From positions 18,363,033 to 18,427,032 of the forward strand of contig NC_053153.1 of assembly GCF_016808335.1 (NCBI RefSeq): a stretch of 64,000 nucleotides of DNA, read 5' to 3'. The stretch's first letter is position 1, and every line of letters begins with the position of its first letter. Position numbers and translations under genes: made by a program. This DNA comes from Panicum virgatum (taxonomy: Eukaryota; Streptophyta; Magnoliopsida; Poales; Poaceae). Under the pieces are notes generated by a model, which saw nothing but the letters and a program-made list of their open reading frames with translations, was not told the origin of the DNA and made no database searches. Positions 1 to 9,660 of the stretch are shown one piece after another.

Positions 1-1961
1 AGGACCTTGAAGAATGGCAGGCTTCGGTCAGCAGAGCGAGGGATAAATCTGTTTAGGGCTGCTATCCGCCCTGTGAGTTTCTGTATGTCCCTGATGGACT
101 TAGGCTCCTCCATGTTCCAGAGAGATTTTACTTTGTTAGGATTTGTTTCGATGCCTTTGGTGGACACGAGGCATCCTAGCACCTTTTCTTTGTGAACTCC
201 GAAGATGCGTTTGTTGGGGTTCAAGGACAGCCCTGCTTTTCTTAGGCTTGTGAAGGTTTCGGCCAGGTCTGCCACATGGTTACCTCTTATTGAACTGGTT
301 ACTACAATATCATCAACATAAGCCAGGACATTTCTTCTGAGTTGGTGCTCTAAGACCACAGAAGACATTCTTGAAAAAGACTGTCCTGCATTCTTTAATC
401 CTTCGGGCATCCTTACGAAGCAGTAGGTGCCGAAGGGTGTTATGAAGCTTGTTTTCTCTTCATCTTCATTTCTCATCCATATCTGATGGTATCCGGAGAA
501 TGAATCCAGCAGAGACATCAGTTGACTGTTTGTTGCATCATCAATGACTCTGTCGATTCTTGGCAGTGGGAAGTCATCCTTCGGGCAGGCTTTATTGAGG
601 TCAGTGAAATCGATACACATGCGCAATTTGCCATTCTTCTTTTTGACCGGCATGGTGTTTGCCATCCATGTTGGGTACTTAACTTCTCGAATAACATTTG
701 CATCTAGCAGTCTCTGGACTTCGGCCATGACTGCTGCGACTTTTTCATCTGCCATTTTGTGAAGCTTCTGCTTCTTCAGCTTGATGTTTGGGTTGATATC
801 CAAGCGATGCTCAATGATATCTCTGCTGACACCCCGTAGGTCGCTGGAGGACCATGCAAAAACATCTTGATTCTTGCGGAGGAACTCGAGAAGCTCTTTT
901 TCTTCCTCGGGCTCGAGGGTTGCATTCATAGTCACTATTTTGTCGGGTAGATGCACATCAAGGGGGACCTTTTTGACTTCGCAGTCTTCCTCGAAGGTTG
1001 GTTTGCCGCTATCTCTTTGCTGCTCTTTGAAGGTAACGGACTTGGATTCAGTCCGAAGGTTGTGGACATTTTTCTGGCCTGGGGTGTATCCCCGCTCTAT
1101 GTCTAGCGCAAGCTGCTGGTCCCCGCAGACGGTGATGACCCCTGCGGAAGCTGGAATTTTCATGCACAAGTATAGTTGATGAACGATAGCTTCGAACTTG
1201 TTGATTGTCCCCCTTCCTAGGATTGCGCAGTATGGGTAGGGCATCTCTACCACATCGAAGGTGATGTGCTCTGTTCTTGCGTTGACTGTGTCTCCGAAGG
1301 ACACAGGGAGTGACAGTTTGCCGATTGCGTTCACTCTCTTTCCTCCGAATCCCATTAAAGGGGTATCCGAAGGCTGAAGCAGGCTTCGGTCGATGCCCAT
1401 CCTGTCGAAGGTGTCAGAAAAGATGATGTCAGCAGAACTGCCAGTGTCAACTAGTATCTTGCCAATCCTCCAGCCCTAAATGTTTGCCTCGATGACAAGA
1501 GCATTTGTGTGTGGGTAGCTGATCAGATTGACATCTTCTTCGGAGAAGGTGATCGGAGAGTGTGACCACTGGGTTCTCTTGGTTGGACCTACGGAGATGA
1601 TACAATGGACTTGCCTGAAGTAGTCTCTGCGCTGTCTCTTGTTTTCAAAGTCCAGGGTGGAACCTCCGGAGATTGGCACGATCATCCCGAAGGTTGGTAG
1701 TGCCGCGGGTTGGATATTTGTGGTTTGGTTTTCTTGTTTTGGTGGGTGGATTGGGGGTGGTGGTAGCTGCTCTTGTGTTGGCTGAGCTTGGGTGGCGGGT
1801 TGACTGGGTTGTGTTTGGGGGTTTGGCTGCGACTGCCAGCTATGGTTGTAGTTGTAGTTGAACATGGGTGGGCGGTATGCTTGGGTAAATGGGGGGGTGG
1901 AACGAACGAAGGTTGTGTGTACTGTATTTGTTGAGGTTGAGTTTGTGAAGTCTGAGGCCAT
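1..1961 (-). pseudogene. Tat-lineage Ty3/gypsy pol (protease, RT), partial
   Basis: Minus-strand pol of an LTR retrotransposon, cut by the window edge. Read from 1961 downward it has a Pro/Gln-rich linker, an aspartic protease core (ILVDTGSSADIIF, DTG near 1440-1451), then a reverse transcriptase with LRMCIDFTDLNKACP, FPLPRIDRVID, SGYHQIWM, TSFITPFGTYCF and the catalytic YVDD (309-320). After YVDD the RT connection region follows and the sequence runs out. The frame is open from 1961 to the window start except for one in-frame TAG at 1476-1478, a few codons before the protease DTG. It overlaps the gag ORF in another frame, so gag and pol were probably one polyprotein, separated by an indel near 1891-1897. 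The lineage call rests on the RT and gag style known from Retand/Tat elements. Confidence 0.85.
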
Positions 1962-3364
1962 GTAGTATGCCCAACTAGCTTGGCTTTTTTCTCGGACTCC
2001 ATTCTCTCAAGGGTCTTCTTCTTCTCCGGGCACTGGTTTGTTCTATGATCAGAGTCAGACCCGTGGAAGTGACAGAAGAATTTTTTGGGTTCACGCGAAG
2101 GTCTGCGACCTCGGCGTCTTCCTCTGCCGCGACCTCTGCCCCGTGCTCCGGATGAAGGTTGCTTGTCATTTGTGTGTTGCGGTTCCGACTCTGGTGGTAT
2201 CATGAAGGGATCAAAGGTTAATTGTTCCTCATCATCTTGTGAGGGTTCCACAGGTAGAATGAGTTGCTGAGCTGGCTGCTTCTCTTGCTGCCATGTTTGC
2301 TGATTGTATTTTTTTGCCTGACGCATGATTCTTCTTTGCTCTACCCTTCTGCGATGGTCGGCATCTGACTTCGCGTACTTCTCTGCTTCTGTATAGAGCT
2401 CCTCCAGGGTCCTCGGGGGCTCTCTTGTGAGATGAGAAGCAAGCTGGCCAGGCAGGAGACCTTCGATGCATTTCTTGATCGCATCTTTCTCTGGGAAGTT
2501 TGGGATTTGAGACTTCTTCTGAACGAACCTTCGGAAATAGTCATAGAGAGACTCGCGATCGTGCTGTGGGCACTTGAAGTCTTTCACAGTATTGGTATTT
2601 AGCCTTCTGAATCCCTGGAAGTCCTGAAGGAGCCTTCTTTTCAGCTGGTACCAGTTATTGATTGATTGTTGGGGAAGGTATGAGTACCACTTGGCCACAG
2701 AACCTTCACAAGCCATGACGAAGGACTTGGCCATGGTTGAGTCGTCACCTCCGGCCGAAACAATGGTTGCTTCGTATGCCATGAGGAACTGGGTTGGATC
2801 AGTTGTAGCATTGTACTTGGGGAGCTGCGTGGGCTTATAGCCGAGCGGCCATGAAGTTCGTTGCAGAGCGACTGAAAGTGGCGAGGTTGGGTCAAATGGG
2901 AGGTTGACCGGTGGTGGCCTTCGGTCTTCATTGTGAGCGAAGGTTGTCTGGTGGATGACGCGGTTTTCTTGTTGGGCAGAACCTTCGGCCATTTCTTGGT
3001 ATGCCCTCTGCAAATTCTCAACTTCTGCCTCCATTTCTGCTAGTTTGCGCCTGGCCTCGGCTAGCTTGTTTGCCTGGTCCAGTGCCCTCTTTTTGGTGGC
3101 GAGCTGAGCTTTGATGTTTCTTTTCTTCATTTTGAGGGCCTTGAGCTTGAGTGCTGCTTCTGTGAGCTCCGCGGATTGGGTTTGATGAGCTTCGGTGTTT
3201 TTTTTGTTTTCAACAGGATCTCCATGAAGAACAGCTTCGTTGGTGATGTCTTCAATTCGTGGGTTGGCAGCTTCGTGCTGCGGTGGAGAGCCGTCGAGGA
3301 CATGGCCGGGCTCAGTGGAGTTGCTTGTGGTGCCGGTGGGGGCTTTCCTCTTCGCTGGGGCCAT
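1682..3364 (-). CDS. Tat-lineage gypsy gag polyprotein (frameshifted at 3' end)
   Basis: Gag of the same minus-strand element. The likely start is the ATG at 3364 (MAPAKRK...), because the longer open frame from 3475 begins inside the LTR. It has a Lys/Ala-rich coiled-coil N-terminus, then the Retrotrans_gag core (MACEGSVAKWYSYLP, ...YDYFRRF..., ...GLLPGQLASHL...), an Arg/Gly-rich basic stretch, and a knuckle-like CHFHGSDSDHRTNQCP. Capsid/nucleocapsid role in virus-like particles is family knowledge. Downstream of a seven-base C tract (plus strand G7, 1891-1897) the frame turns into low-complexity sequence, while the sensible Tyr/Asn-rich linker continues in the next frame. Confidence 0.85.
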   Translation of the reverse strand: MAPAKRKAPTGTTSNSTEPGHVLDGSPPQHEAANPRIEDITNEAVLHGDPVENKKNTEAHQTQSAELTEAALKLKALKMKKRNIKAQLATKKRALDQANKLAEARRKLAEMEAEVENLQRAYQEMAEGSAQQENRVIHQTTFAHNEDRRPPPVNLPFDPTSPLSVALQRTSWPLGYKPTQLPKYNATTDPTQFLMAYEATIVSAGGDDSTMAKSFVMACEGSVAKWYSYLPQQSINNWYQLKRRLLQDFQGFRRLNTNTVKDFKCPQHDRESLYDYFRRFVQKKSQIPNFPEKDAIKKCIEGLLPGQLASHLTREPPRTLEELYTEAEKYAKSDADHRRRVEQRRIMRQAKKYNQQTWQQEKQPAQQLILPVEPSQDDEEQLTFDPFMIPPESEPQHTNDKQPSSGARGRGRGRGRRRGRRPSREPKKFFCHFHGSDSDHRTNQCPEKKKTLERMESEKKAKLVGHTTWPQTSQTQPQQIQYTQPSFVPPPHLPKHTAHPCSTTTTTIAGSRSQTPKHNPVNPPPKLSQHKSSYHHPQSTHQNKKTKPQISNPRHYQPSG

Positions 3365-3401
3365 CGAAGGTTGTTTTTCGAGCTGGAACGGTGGGCGTCG
3401 C

Positions 3402-3968
3402 TGTTGGGATCTTAGCTTCTTAGATGCCCAAACAGGGAGCATGAACAGTATGAAAATGGCAATGAAAGTAGGCACTCAATTCTCCAGTAATAACCAGAAA
3501 ATTCAACCCTTTACACTGTGGAGAGAGGGGGTTATTTATACCCCTAGCCCTCAGCCAGGGTTTCCTAAATTGCCCCCTTCCAATTCATTTATAGCTCACT
3601 TACAGACGGTATTCACGTTTTACACGCACGCCTACTCTCGACGAAGGTCTTCATGTCCTTCGGGGTCCTTCGGAGGTCATAGTCCAGAAGGTTCCGTCTT
3701 CGAGCGATCAGCCATCACCTTCGTTCCCGAAGGCGATCCCCTTTTTCCCGAAGGTCCTGATCTCCAAGCCTGTGCTTCTGAGTGACCAACTGTCACCTTC
3801 GGTCTCCCGAAGGTGAGTACCTCGACGCTTCGCAGGTTTCTGGAAGGTGCCAATCATCCTTCGAGCGCAATTGTCACCCAGCCATCGGGGCCCTGCAGAC
3901 AGGTTAGGAGATGTTTTGGAGGCCGGGATTAACCTTCGGGAGCTTTTCCGAAGGCCCAATCCCCAATA
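3402..3968 (-). repeat. 5' LTR of the minus-strand gypsy element
   Basis: The LTR 3' end (minus CCCAACA) is at 3402-3408, directly followed on the minus strand by a degenerate primer-binding site (GCGACGCCCACCG). The right boundary is put at 3968, where minus TATTGGGGATTGGGCC resembles a TGTTGGGG start with one change. The LTR is full of CTTCGG/GAAGG motifs. A TATA box (TATAAATAA, minus) lies at 3532-3540. The other LTR is outside the window, so no target duplication can be checked. Confidence 0.65.
3532..3540 (-). promoter_or_regulatory. TATA box in LTR
   Basis: Minus-strand TATAAATAA inside the LTR, about 170 bases upstream of the gag ATG at 3364. It is the probable Pol II promoter of the retroelement. 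Confidence 0.5.
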
Positions 3969-3978
3969 GGCAGCGCTG

Positions 3979-4150
3979 GTGGAGGAGCTGGGGAGGAGGC
4001 CGGCGTCACCAAGCCCGGAGATGGCGCGCTGGTGGAGGACGCCGGTGGTGGAGGCGCTGGGGAGGAGGCCGGTGTCGCCAAGCCCGGCGGTGGCGCGCTG
4101 GTGGAGGACGCAGGTGGTGGAGGCGCTGGGAGGAGGCCGGCGTTGGGGGG
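3979..4150. repeat. 66-bp GC-rich minisatellite
   Basis: About 2.6 tandem copies of a 66-bp unit (gcgctggtggaggacg...gaggaggccgg...caagcccgg). The unit length is a multiple of three, so several frames stay open across it; those ORFs are repeat artefacts. Related sequence resumes after the MITE at 4359. Confidence 0.75.
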
Positions 4151-4165
4151 CAAGGGGGTCCCGAC

Positions 4166-4350
4166 CAGGGTTTCAAAAACCGGTGACACTGTTCAAAACC
4201 GGAACAGTAGCACAAAAAAATTACTTTTGTATTTTTGGATTTAGAAACATAAAATATAAAAAACCGGACCCGGTTTACCGTCCCGGACCGGACCGGGAAC
4301 GGGAAAAAAACCCGGAAACCGGCGGTTCCCGGCCGAGATTTGAAACCCTG
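4166..4350. mobile_element. hAT-type MITE with 8-bp target duplication
   Basis: A 185-bp element with terminal inverted repeats CAGGGTTTCAAA / TTTGAAACCCTG, flanked on both sides by a perfect 8-bp duplication GTCCCGAC (4158-4165 and 4351-4358). An 8-bp duplication and CA...TG ends are the hAT signature. The interior is rich in CCGG and has no coding capacity. It sits in minisatellite-type sequence. Confidence 0.85.
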
Positions 4351-4624
4351 GTCCCGACTCGCGTGATTCGCGATGCCCCTCAGTGGCGGCGCTGGTTGGG
4401 GGCATTGGGAGAGGGGGGGTGCTGGTTGCAGTCGGGACTGGATTCTTCTAGAGTTTAGTACCCCCTTCATTTTTTTATTCATTTTCATGTGTTGCGTTCT
4501 TTCATCTCCCGCTTCTTTTTTTTTGGCCGGCAAACAAGCGCGCCAACGTGACTGAGCGGCGCCAAATGGAAAAAAATTGAGTGCGCAAATTGAGGATTTA
4601 TGATTGCCGTCCGTTGGCCTAAAA

Positions 4625-6103
4625 AAATTGGACCAATTTCCCTGTGCGTTCACAAATTTCCATGTGAGTTTCCACAAAACCGACAAAGTAATTCTTTATT
4701 TCCCTGTGTGCTCATCGATTTCCCTGTAGCTCTGTTTGGATGTAGATATTGAGCAGCTGGAATTGAATTGGGTACCAATACCAAAACAGAGTAGTATTGG
4801 AAATGAGTTATGATATCAAATCTGCTGTTTGGATGTAGATGGAATTGGCGGATGGAATCCAATTAAGTGGCAAATGACAATTCATGTTTGGATGAGCATA
4901 TCAAGAAATTGGGAGGAGCTCACCCCGTTGCCCTCGCCTCGCCGTCGCCTCGCCGGAGCAGGCCCCGCTAGTCCGGGCCTCCAGGCTGCCGCCATCGTCG
5001 CGCTAGTCCGTGCCTCTCCCTTCTCATGCGGAGAAGGAACGGGGGCGGAGGGGTGTCGGAGCTCGCGGCGGAGGAGCGCAGGGGCGTAGGGGAGGACAGA
5101 GAGGCGAAGCGGATGAGGAAGAGGAGGAGGCCCGCCGGCCGCGAGGAAGGGGAGGGCCTCCGGCCGCGAGGAAGAAGAGGAGGGGACGCCGACCGTGAGG
5201 AAGGGAGGGCCGCCGGCCACGAGGAAGAGGAGGAGATCCGCCGGCCACGAGGAAGAAGAGTTTGCGGCGGTGAGGAAGTGGAGGAGCCGAGGAGGAGGCC
5301 GCATCGGCGAGGAAGTGGAGGAGGTTGCGACCGCGGGGAAGGAGAGGATGGATGCAGGGGAGGGGCGCCGCGGCTCGCCGGCGGATGGCGCGAGGCTTGC
5401 CGCGAAGGGAGGTAGGGGAGGGGCGGCGCGGCGCGGCTCCTCGTTCGCCCTGCAGCCTTCATCTCCTCCCGCACCGGCGTGTCGGAGAGCCGCCGGGGAG
5501 GAAGATGGAGGAGCCGCGCGGCTCGACGATGGAGGGAGGCAGGGGAGGGGCGGTGCAGACCTGGGATGCCGGAGTAGGAGGCGGCTGTGTTGCGGGGGTG
5601 GCGCCGGCGGCCTGCCGGGGAGGGCGCCGGCGGCCTGGCACAGGAGCTCAGCGGAGGGAGCAAGGAGGCCGGGTCGCTCAATGCAGTGCAATACGGAGGC
5701 CAAGAGGTCCGAATTATGGGAGGTGGTGGAGCGGTACCCAGAATACCGCTTGGCATTGGGTTCAGTTTCCAATTCCAATTCCGAAATCATCCAAACAGCT
5801 GGCATTGAGTGTATCCAATGCCAATTCCGAATTCCAGGCTTCAATGCATACATCAAAACGGGGCCTGTGAGTTTTCACGAAACCGACAAAGGAACTCATT
5901 GAGTCATTGTTTCCCTGTGTGCTTCTCAATTTTCCTGTGAGTTGTCACAAAACCGACAAAGAAAGTGAATTTCTCTGTGTGTTCAGCTATTTCCCTGTGA
6001 GTGTTTCCGTAATCGACAAGAAAATATAAATTTTCTTGTGGGTTTCTAGAAAAACTCTCAGGGAAATTTGGTACACTCAGGGAAATTTCAATTTCCAGTA
6101 GTG
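4625..6103 (-). mobile_element. CACTA transposon end with subterminal repeats (truncated)
   Basis: The right terminus is ...TTTCCAGTAGTG ending at 6103; read on the minus strand it is CACTACTGGAAATTG, a CACTA (En/Spm) terminus. Inside lie degenerate direct and inverted copies of a roughly 60-70-bp subterminal unit (tttccctgtgagttttcac...aaaccgac) at 4637-4728 and 5865-6090, as expected for transposase-binding repeats of CACTA elements. No opposite CACTA end is visible between 3969 and 4625, so the left part was probably lost or lies beyond the gypsy insertion. No transposase is present. Confidence 0.65.
4729..5864. mobile_element. GC-rich non-autonomous DNA element inside CACTA repeats
   Basis: It starts GCTCTGTTTGGATGTAG and ends ...TACATCAAAACGGGGC, with imperfect inverted repeats that extend inward (AGCTGGAATTGAATTGG against the opposite-strand right end). 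CTGT flanks both sides (4724-4727 and 5865-5868). Outside the element the interrupted subterminal repeat (tttccctgt / gagttttcac) can be joined. The interior (about 4930-5720) is extremely GC-rich and includes a 33-36-bp tandem repeat (gaggaag...cgccggcc) at about 5113-5290. Long ORFs on both strands here are low complexity and not credible genes. The superfamily is unresolved because the duplication is only 4 bp. Confidence 0.6.
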
Positions 6104-6590
6104 AGTGTCCACAGTTTTGGAAAACTATACCTGAGAAAGACAGTGCTTAATATTTCATTAGGTAGCAATCTAGAATTTATACAGAAAAGAGCTAGCCACA
6201 AGTCCCATAATATTATTTCTTTAGGTAGTTAATCAGGAGAAGCCCAGTGACTTGATGGTAATCTGCTTCCTTCCCGTCCGCACGCCACGTTATATCTCCT
6301 ACCAGGGCATGCCAATACCAACTTGTGGCACCACTGTTGTCAGTTCAATGTGCCTTAATCCAGACTGCTGCTGCTGATAGCAATCTGATTTCAGATTGAG
6401 GAATCGAGTCTGATAAAAAAAAAAACTGTTTGAAGAATGTTACAATGGAGCAATATCAAGGTACTTTTTTTTTAGTTATATCAAGGTACTTTGGAGAACT
6501 GGGAGTTGGTCTCGCCCCTAGTAGAATGCGGGACGGACTGTCCAGGGCTCGAACTCTGCTCCTGGCGCCAGTGAGTATAATTGACACAGA
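6104..6590. other. intergenic, no gene seen
   Basis: Mixed-composition sequence with short A/T runs. No ORF with plausible homology, no RNA gene and no clear element boundary was found. Confidence 0.5.
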
Positions 6591-6591
6591 G

Positions 6592-6941
6592 GCCTGTTTG
6601 GTTCCAGCGCAAAAAAAAAATCGTTGGAATCTTACTAATTTGAAGCATTAAATGAAGTCTATTTATAAAACTTTTTGCATAGATGGGTTGTAAATCGCGA
6701 GACGAATCTAATGATGCTAATTAATCCATGATTAATCAATAATTAGCGGATGGTTACTGTAGCATCGCTGTTGCAAATCATAGATTAAGTAGGCTCATTA
6801 GATTCGTCTCGCGATTTATAGCCCATCTATGTAAAAAGTTTTGTAAACAGACTTCATATACTACTTCATGCATGTGTCGAAACATTTGATGTGACGGTTT
6901 TTTGCGTTTACGGGATTTATGGGGTAGGAACTAAACAGGGC
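6592..6941. mobile_element. MITE, GGCC(N)TGTTT family, copy A
   Basis: Ends GCCTGTTTGGTTCC and GGAACTAAACAGGGC, with CAGAG on both sides. The core is a long imperfect palindrome with the family hallmark GATTCGTCTCGCGATTTA near 6800 and its complement near 6700. No coding capacity. Confidence 0.7.
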
Positions 6942-7145
6942 CAGAGGATACCATTTCATCTTCCAATTTTCTCCTCGAGGGCTTATACAGTACCCACGCT
7001 AGTTGCTTTATCTGCTCACTGTTCTGCGCCAGGTTCAGCGCTGAAGAACATTTGCCAGGTAAAGGCTTTGATAGAGCAAGCAGGTAGCAGCAGCACCAGT
7101 CTTTCAATAATTGAAGCACCTGCCTCTGTGGCCAGTTTCAATTTG

Positions 7146-7443
7146 GGGTGTGTTTAGATGTGTAAAAAGAGTGTAAAAGGTGGATGCGAAAAGTCACATC
7201 AGTCACTGTAGCGCACTGTAGCACGTTTCGTTTGTTTGTGGCAAATATTGTCCTATCATGACCTAACTAGGCTCAAAAGATTCGTCTCGCAACCTACATC
7301 AAAACTATGTAATTAGTTTTTTTATTTAACTACATTTAGTACTCCATGCATGAGTCATTTGCTATATTTAATGTTTTGATGTGATGGAGATGTGATGGAA
7401 AGTTTGGAGTTTGGGGGGGAGTTTTTTGGAACTAAACACAGCC
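7146..7443. mobile_element. MITE, GGCC(N)TGTTT family, copy B
   Basis: Left end GGGTGTGTTTAG, right end GGAACTAAACACAGCC, with an internal AAAGATTCGTCTCGCAA at about 7276-7292 and the CATGCATGAGTCATTTG motif shared with other copies. Same family as 6592-6941. Confidence 0.6.
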
Positions 7444-8574
7444 TTGGAAGGATGAATGCTGGCAGGGTCTGCCTAGTTTATGGTCGACTGTAAGAACTCC
7501 GTCTTCTTATGGTCGATTCCTTGAAATTTTTTTCTTTTTTTAGTAAGTTTTTGTCGTTTTGTGATAAAAAAATTAAAAAAATCGAGAGAAAGAAAAATTT
7601 TCAAAGAGAAATTTTAGAGAGATAAAAAGAATTTAAAAAAATAGACAGATGATAGATTTTCAAGAAAAAAATTGAGAGAGATGGAAAAAAATTCAAGAAA
7701 CTTTTGAAGAGATAGAAAAAAATTAACAAGAAACAATTGTGCAAAAATCAATTGAAAAAAATTACATCAAAAAAATTGAGATAGAAAATTTTTTATTCAG
7801 ATTATTAAAAAAAGAAAAAAAAACACCCGGCGGCGGCAGCGCCTCCTCCCCGCCACCGCTGTCGCCGCCCCGGCGCGCGGGGATCCGCCGCCGCCGCCGA
7901 GAGCGAAGCTCCCCCGTCGCCAGGGAGCGCGCGGCCCATTGCGAGCGGAGCACCCCGCAGCCGCGCCGCGAGCGGAGCCCCCCCCCCCCCCCCCGCCGCG
8001 CCGCGAGCGGATCCGCCGCCACCGCGAGCGGAGGTCCCCCGCCTCCACCATGCTGCGCTGCGAGAGCTCCCCCGCCTCCGCGCATGGAGATCCCCGCCGC
8101 CGCCACACCGCACTGTGTGTGGAGCTCCCCCGCCGCCGCCGCGCTGCGAGCGGAGCTCCGCGCTGACGCTGCCACCGGGAATGGATCAGAGGGTGCAAGA
8201 GGAAAAAGAGGAGGGGAAAGGAGCTGAGACTGGATCTGAGCGGGACGGCAGAAGAAGAAAGGTAAAGGTAAGAGAAAAGAGGCGTGGGGGCTGCGGGACC
8301 CAAAGAGGGTGGGTGTCGACCATAAGTTTTGTAACTTATGATTACCTACCTGGGGATTCAGCATTGGGATGCTGGCAGCAGCAGCAGCCGCCTTGCACAC
8401 ACTTTCATCCTCAAATATGAACATGGATAAAACCTGAAAAAAATCTCAAGTAAACAACTAGCATCATGTTTAGCTGTGTGTTGACTTCTCACCAGCCCAT
8501 CATGGCTGTGTGTTATCATGTAGTAGTATCTTTTTCACTCGCACAGGAATTTGTGTTAATCAAGTCATACAGGC
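7444..8574. other. A-rich then GC-rich low-complexity sequence
   Basis: 7510-7815 is A-rich with repeated aaaaaattgagagaga-type motifs. 7823-8170 is very GC-rich with a repeated ccgcgccgcgagcggagc motif and a C17 tract near 7979-7996. Long ORFs on both strands are Pro/Arg/Ala low complexity and are judged spurious. The inverted match TTATGGTCGAC occurs near 7480 and 8310 and could mark an element, but no target duplication is visible. 8320-8574 shows nothing recognisable. Confidence 0.5.
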
Positions 8575-9660
8575 ACGCACTGGCGACGTCTGCGAACCCC
8601 TACGCCCCTGGGTCGGCGACAATGGCCGCTATGACGGAATTTTTTGAAATTTTAATTTTTTTAATTTAATATTTTAATAGTACCTTCTGTGGATCTAAAT
8701 TTTTAAAAAGTAGCTCTTTTGGTCATGCCAAAACTCGTGGCGCGACTCCCTGAAGGGTCGCGCCACATGCTTGGCGTGATTCTTCAGCAAGTCATACCGT
8801 GCGGCATGACGCGACTCTTAAAGGAGTCGTGTCGTTCGGCATGGCGCGACCCTTCAGGGAGTCGTGCCGTGCGGCGTGGCACGACTCAACTTAATAAACA
8901 ACCAGCCTCTTCTTCCTCCTCCCTTCCCCCCCCCCCCCCCCCGCCCCTCCAACCCGACCTGACCTCCATGGTACCGCTTCAAGATGTACCAATCAGTTAG
9001 AATGGAGGAGTTACCTACAAGGATTAATTTCCCTTCGTTTCCCTTTCGAATCGGGTGGAGGATAGAGTGGATTTAGAGAGGGGGAGAGGGGGAGGGGCGC
9101 CATGAAAATCGGGTTGGGTGGGGATGAGAGGAAAAAAAGAAAGGGAGGAGGACGACGAAGAAGAGGGCGGTGGTTTATTAAGTTCAGTCGCGCCACGCCA
9201 CACGACACGACTTGCTTAAGAGTCACGCCACGCCGCACAACACGACTCGCTGAAGAGTCACGCCAAAGCATGTGGCGCGACTCAGCCTTGCCATGTCAGC
9301 AAAGCGGCCAGCATGACAAATTGGTTACACCAAAGCATATGATGTGACCCTTCAGGGAGTCGCGCCACGAGATTTGACGTGACCAAAAGGGCTACTTCTT
9401 AAAAATTTAGATCAGCACAAATTATTATTAAGATATTAGATTAAAAAGGATTAAAATAAAAAAATGCTATGACGTTGTAGGAGTCGGCGAGGGCGTACGC
9501 GAAGCCCGGTCGCCTTAGGGCGATGCCGGCGAGCAGCGACCGGAGGGCGCCATTGAAGCCAGTGGCGAGCATGTTCTGGCTGCCCGAGCACGCGTCGCAC
9601 CCTCCGTGTCGAGCATGCCGCGCGTGGGCATCCCAACGATCCGAGGGCACACATCACCTT
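8575..9660 (-). pseudogene. GDSL esterase/lipase C-terminal fragment, split by a transposon
   Basis: Outside the inserted element (8637-9465) the minus strand reads CDACSGSQNMLATGFNGALR..., ...RPGFAYALADSYNVIA, then IVADPGA-stop-GFADVASAC, matching the C-terminal part of plant GDSL esterases (block before the ACCGTG region). The frame is continuous across the insertion once one 9-bp duplication is discounted. A TAG replaces an expected Tyr codon after PGA, and no upstream catalytic GDS block is present. It is a gene fragment broken first by truncation and then by the insertion. Secreted lipase/esterase function is family knowledge only; this copy cannot work. Confidence 0.7.
8637..9465. mobile_element. 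Mutator-type foldback MITE with 9-bp target duplication
   Basis: An 829-bp element flanked by a perfect 9-bp duplication GCTATGACG (8628-8636 and 9466-9474), the size left by Mutator-like elements. The two arms (about 8637-8900 and 9165-9465) are long inverted repeats sharing TGGATCTAAATTTTTAA-type and AGTAGC(T/C)CTTTTGGTCA motifs. Each arm also contains tandem copies of a roughly 30-bp unit built on GGCGCGACTC(CCTGAAGG). The centre holds C/T-rich and G/A-rich tracts. No transposase. RNA from it would fold into a long hairpin. Confidence 0.85.

Noticed and set aside
3176..3785. 181-residue plus-strand ORF
   Set aside because: Antisense to gag and the LTR of the minus-strand gypsy element.
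4882..5902. Long ORFs on both strands (up to 324 residues)
   Set aside because: Pro/Ala/Arg/Ser or Glu/Arg repeats produced by a GC-rich tandem repeat; several frames are open at once and no domain is visible.
7470..8330. Possible element bounded by inverted TTATGGTCGAC
   Set aside because: Only 11 bases match and no target duplication or family-specific end is present.
7739..8424. ORFs of 162-220 residues in GC-rich sequence
   Set aside because: They run through poly-C and CCGCCGC repeats in many frames; no family match and no splice structure.
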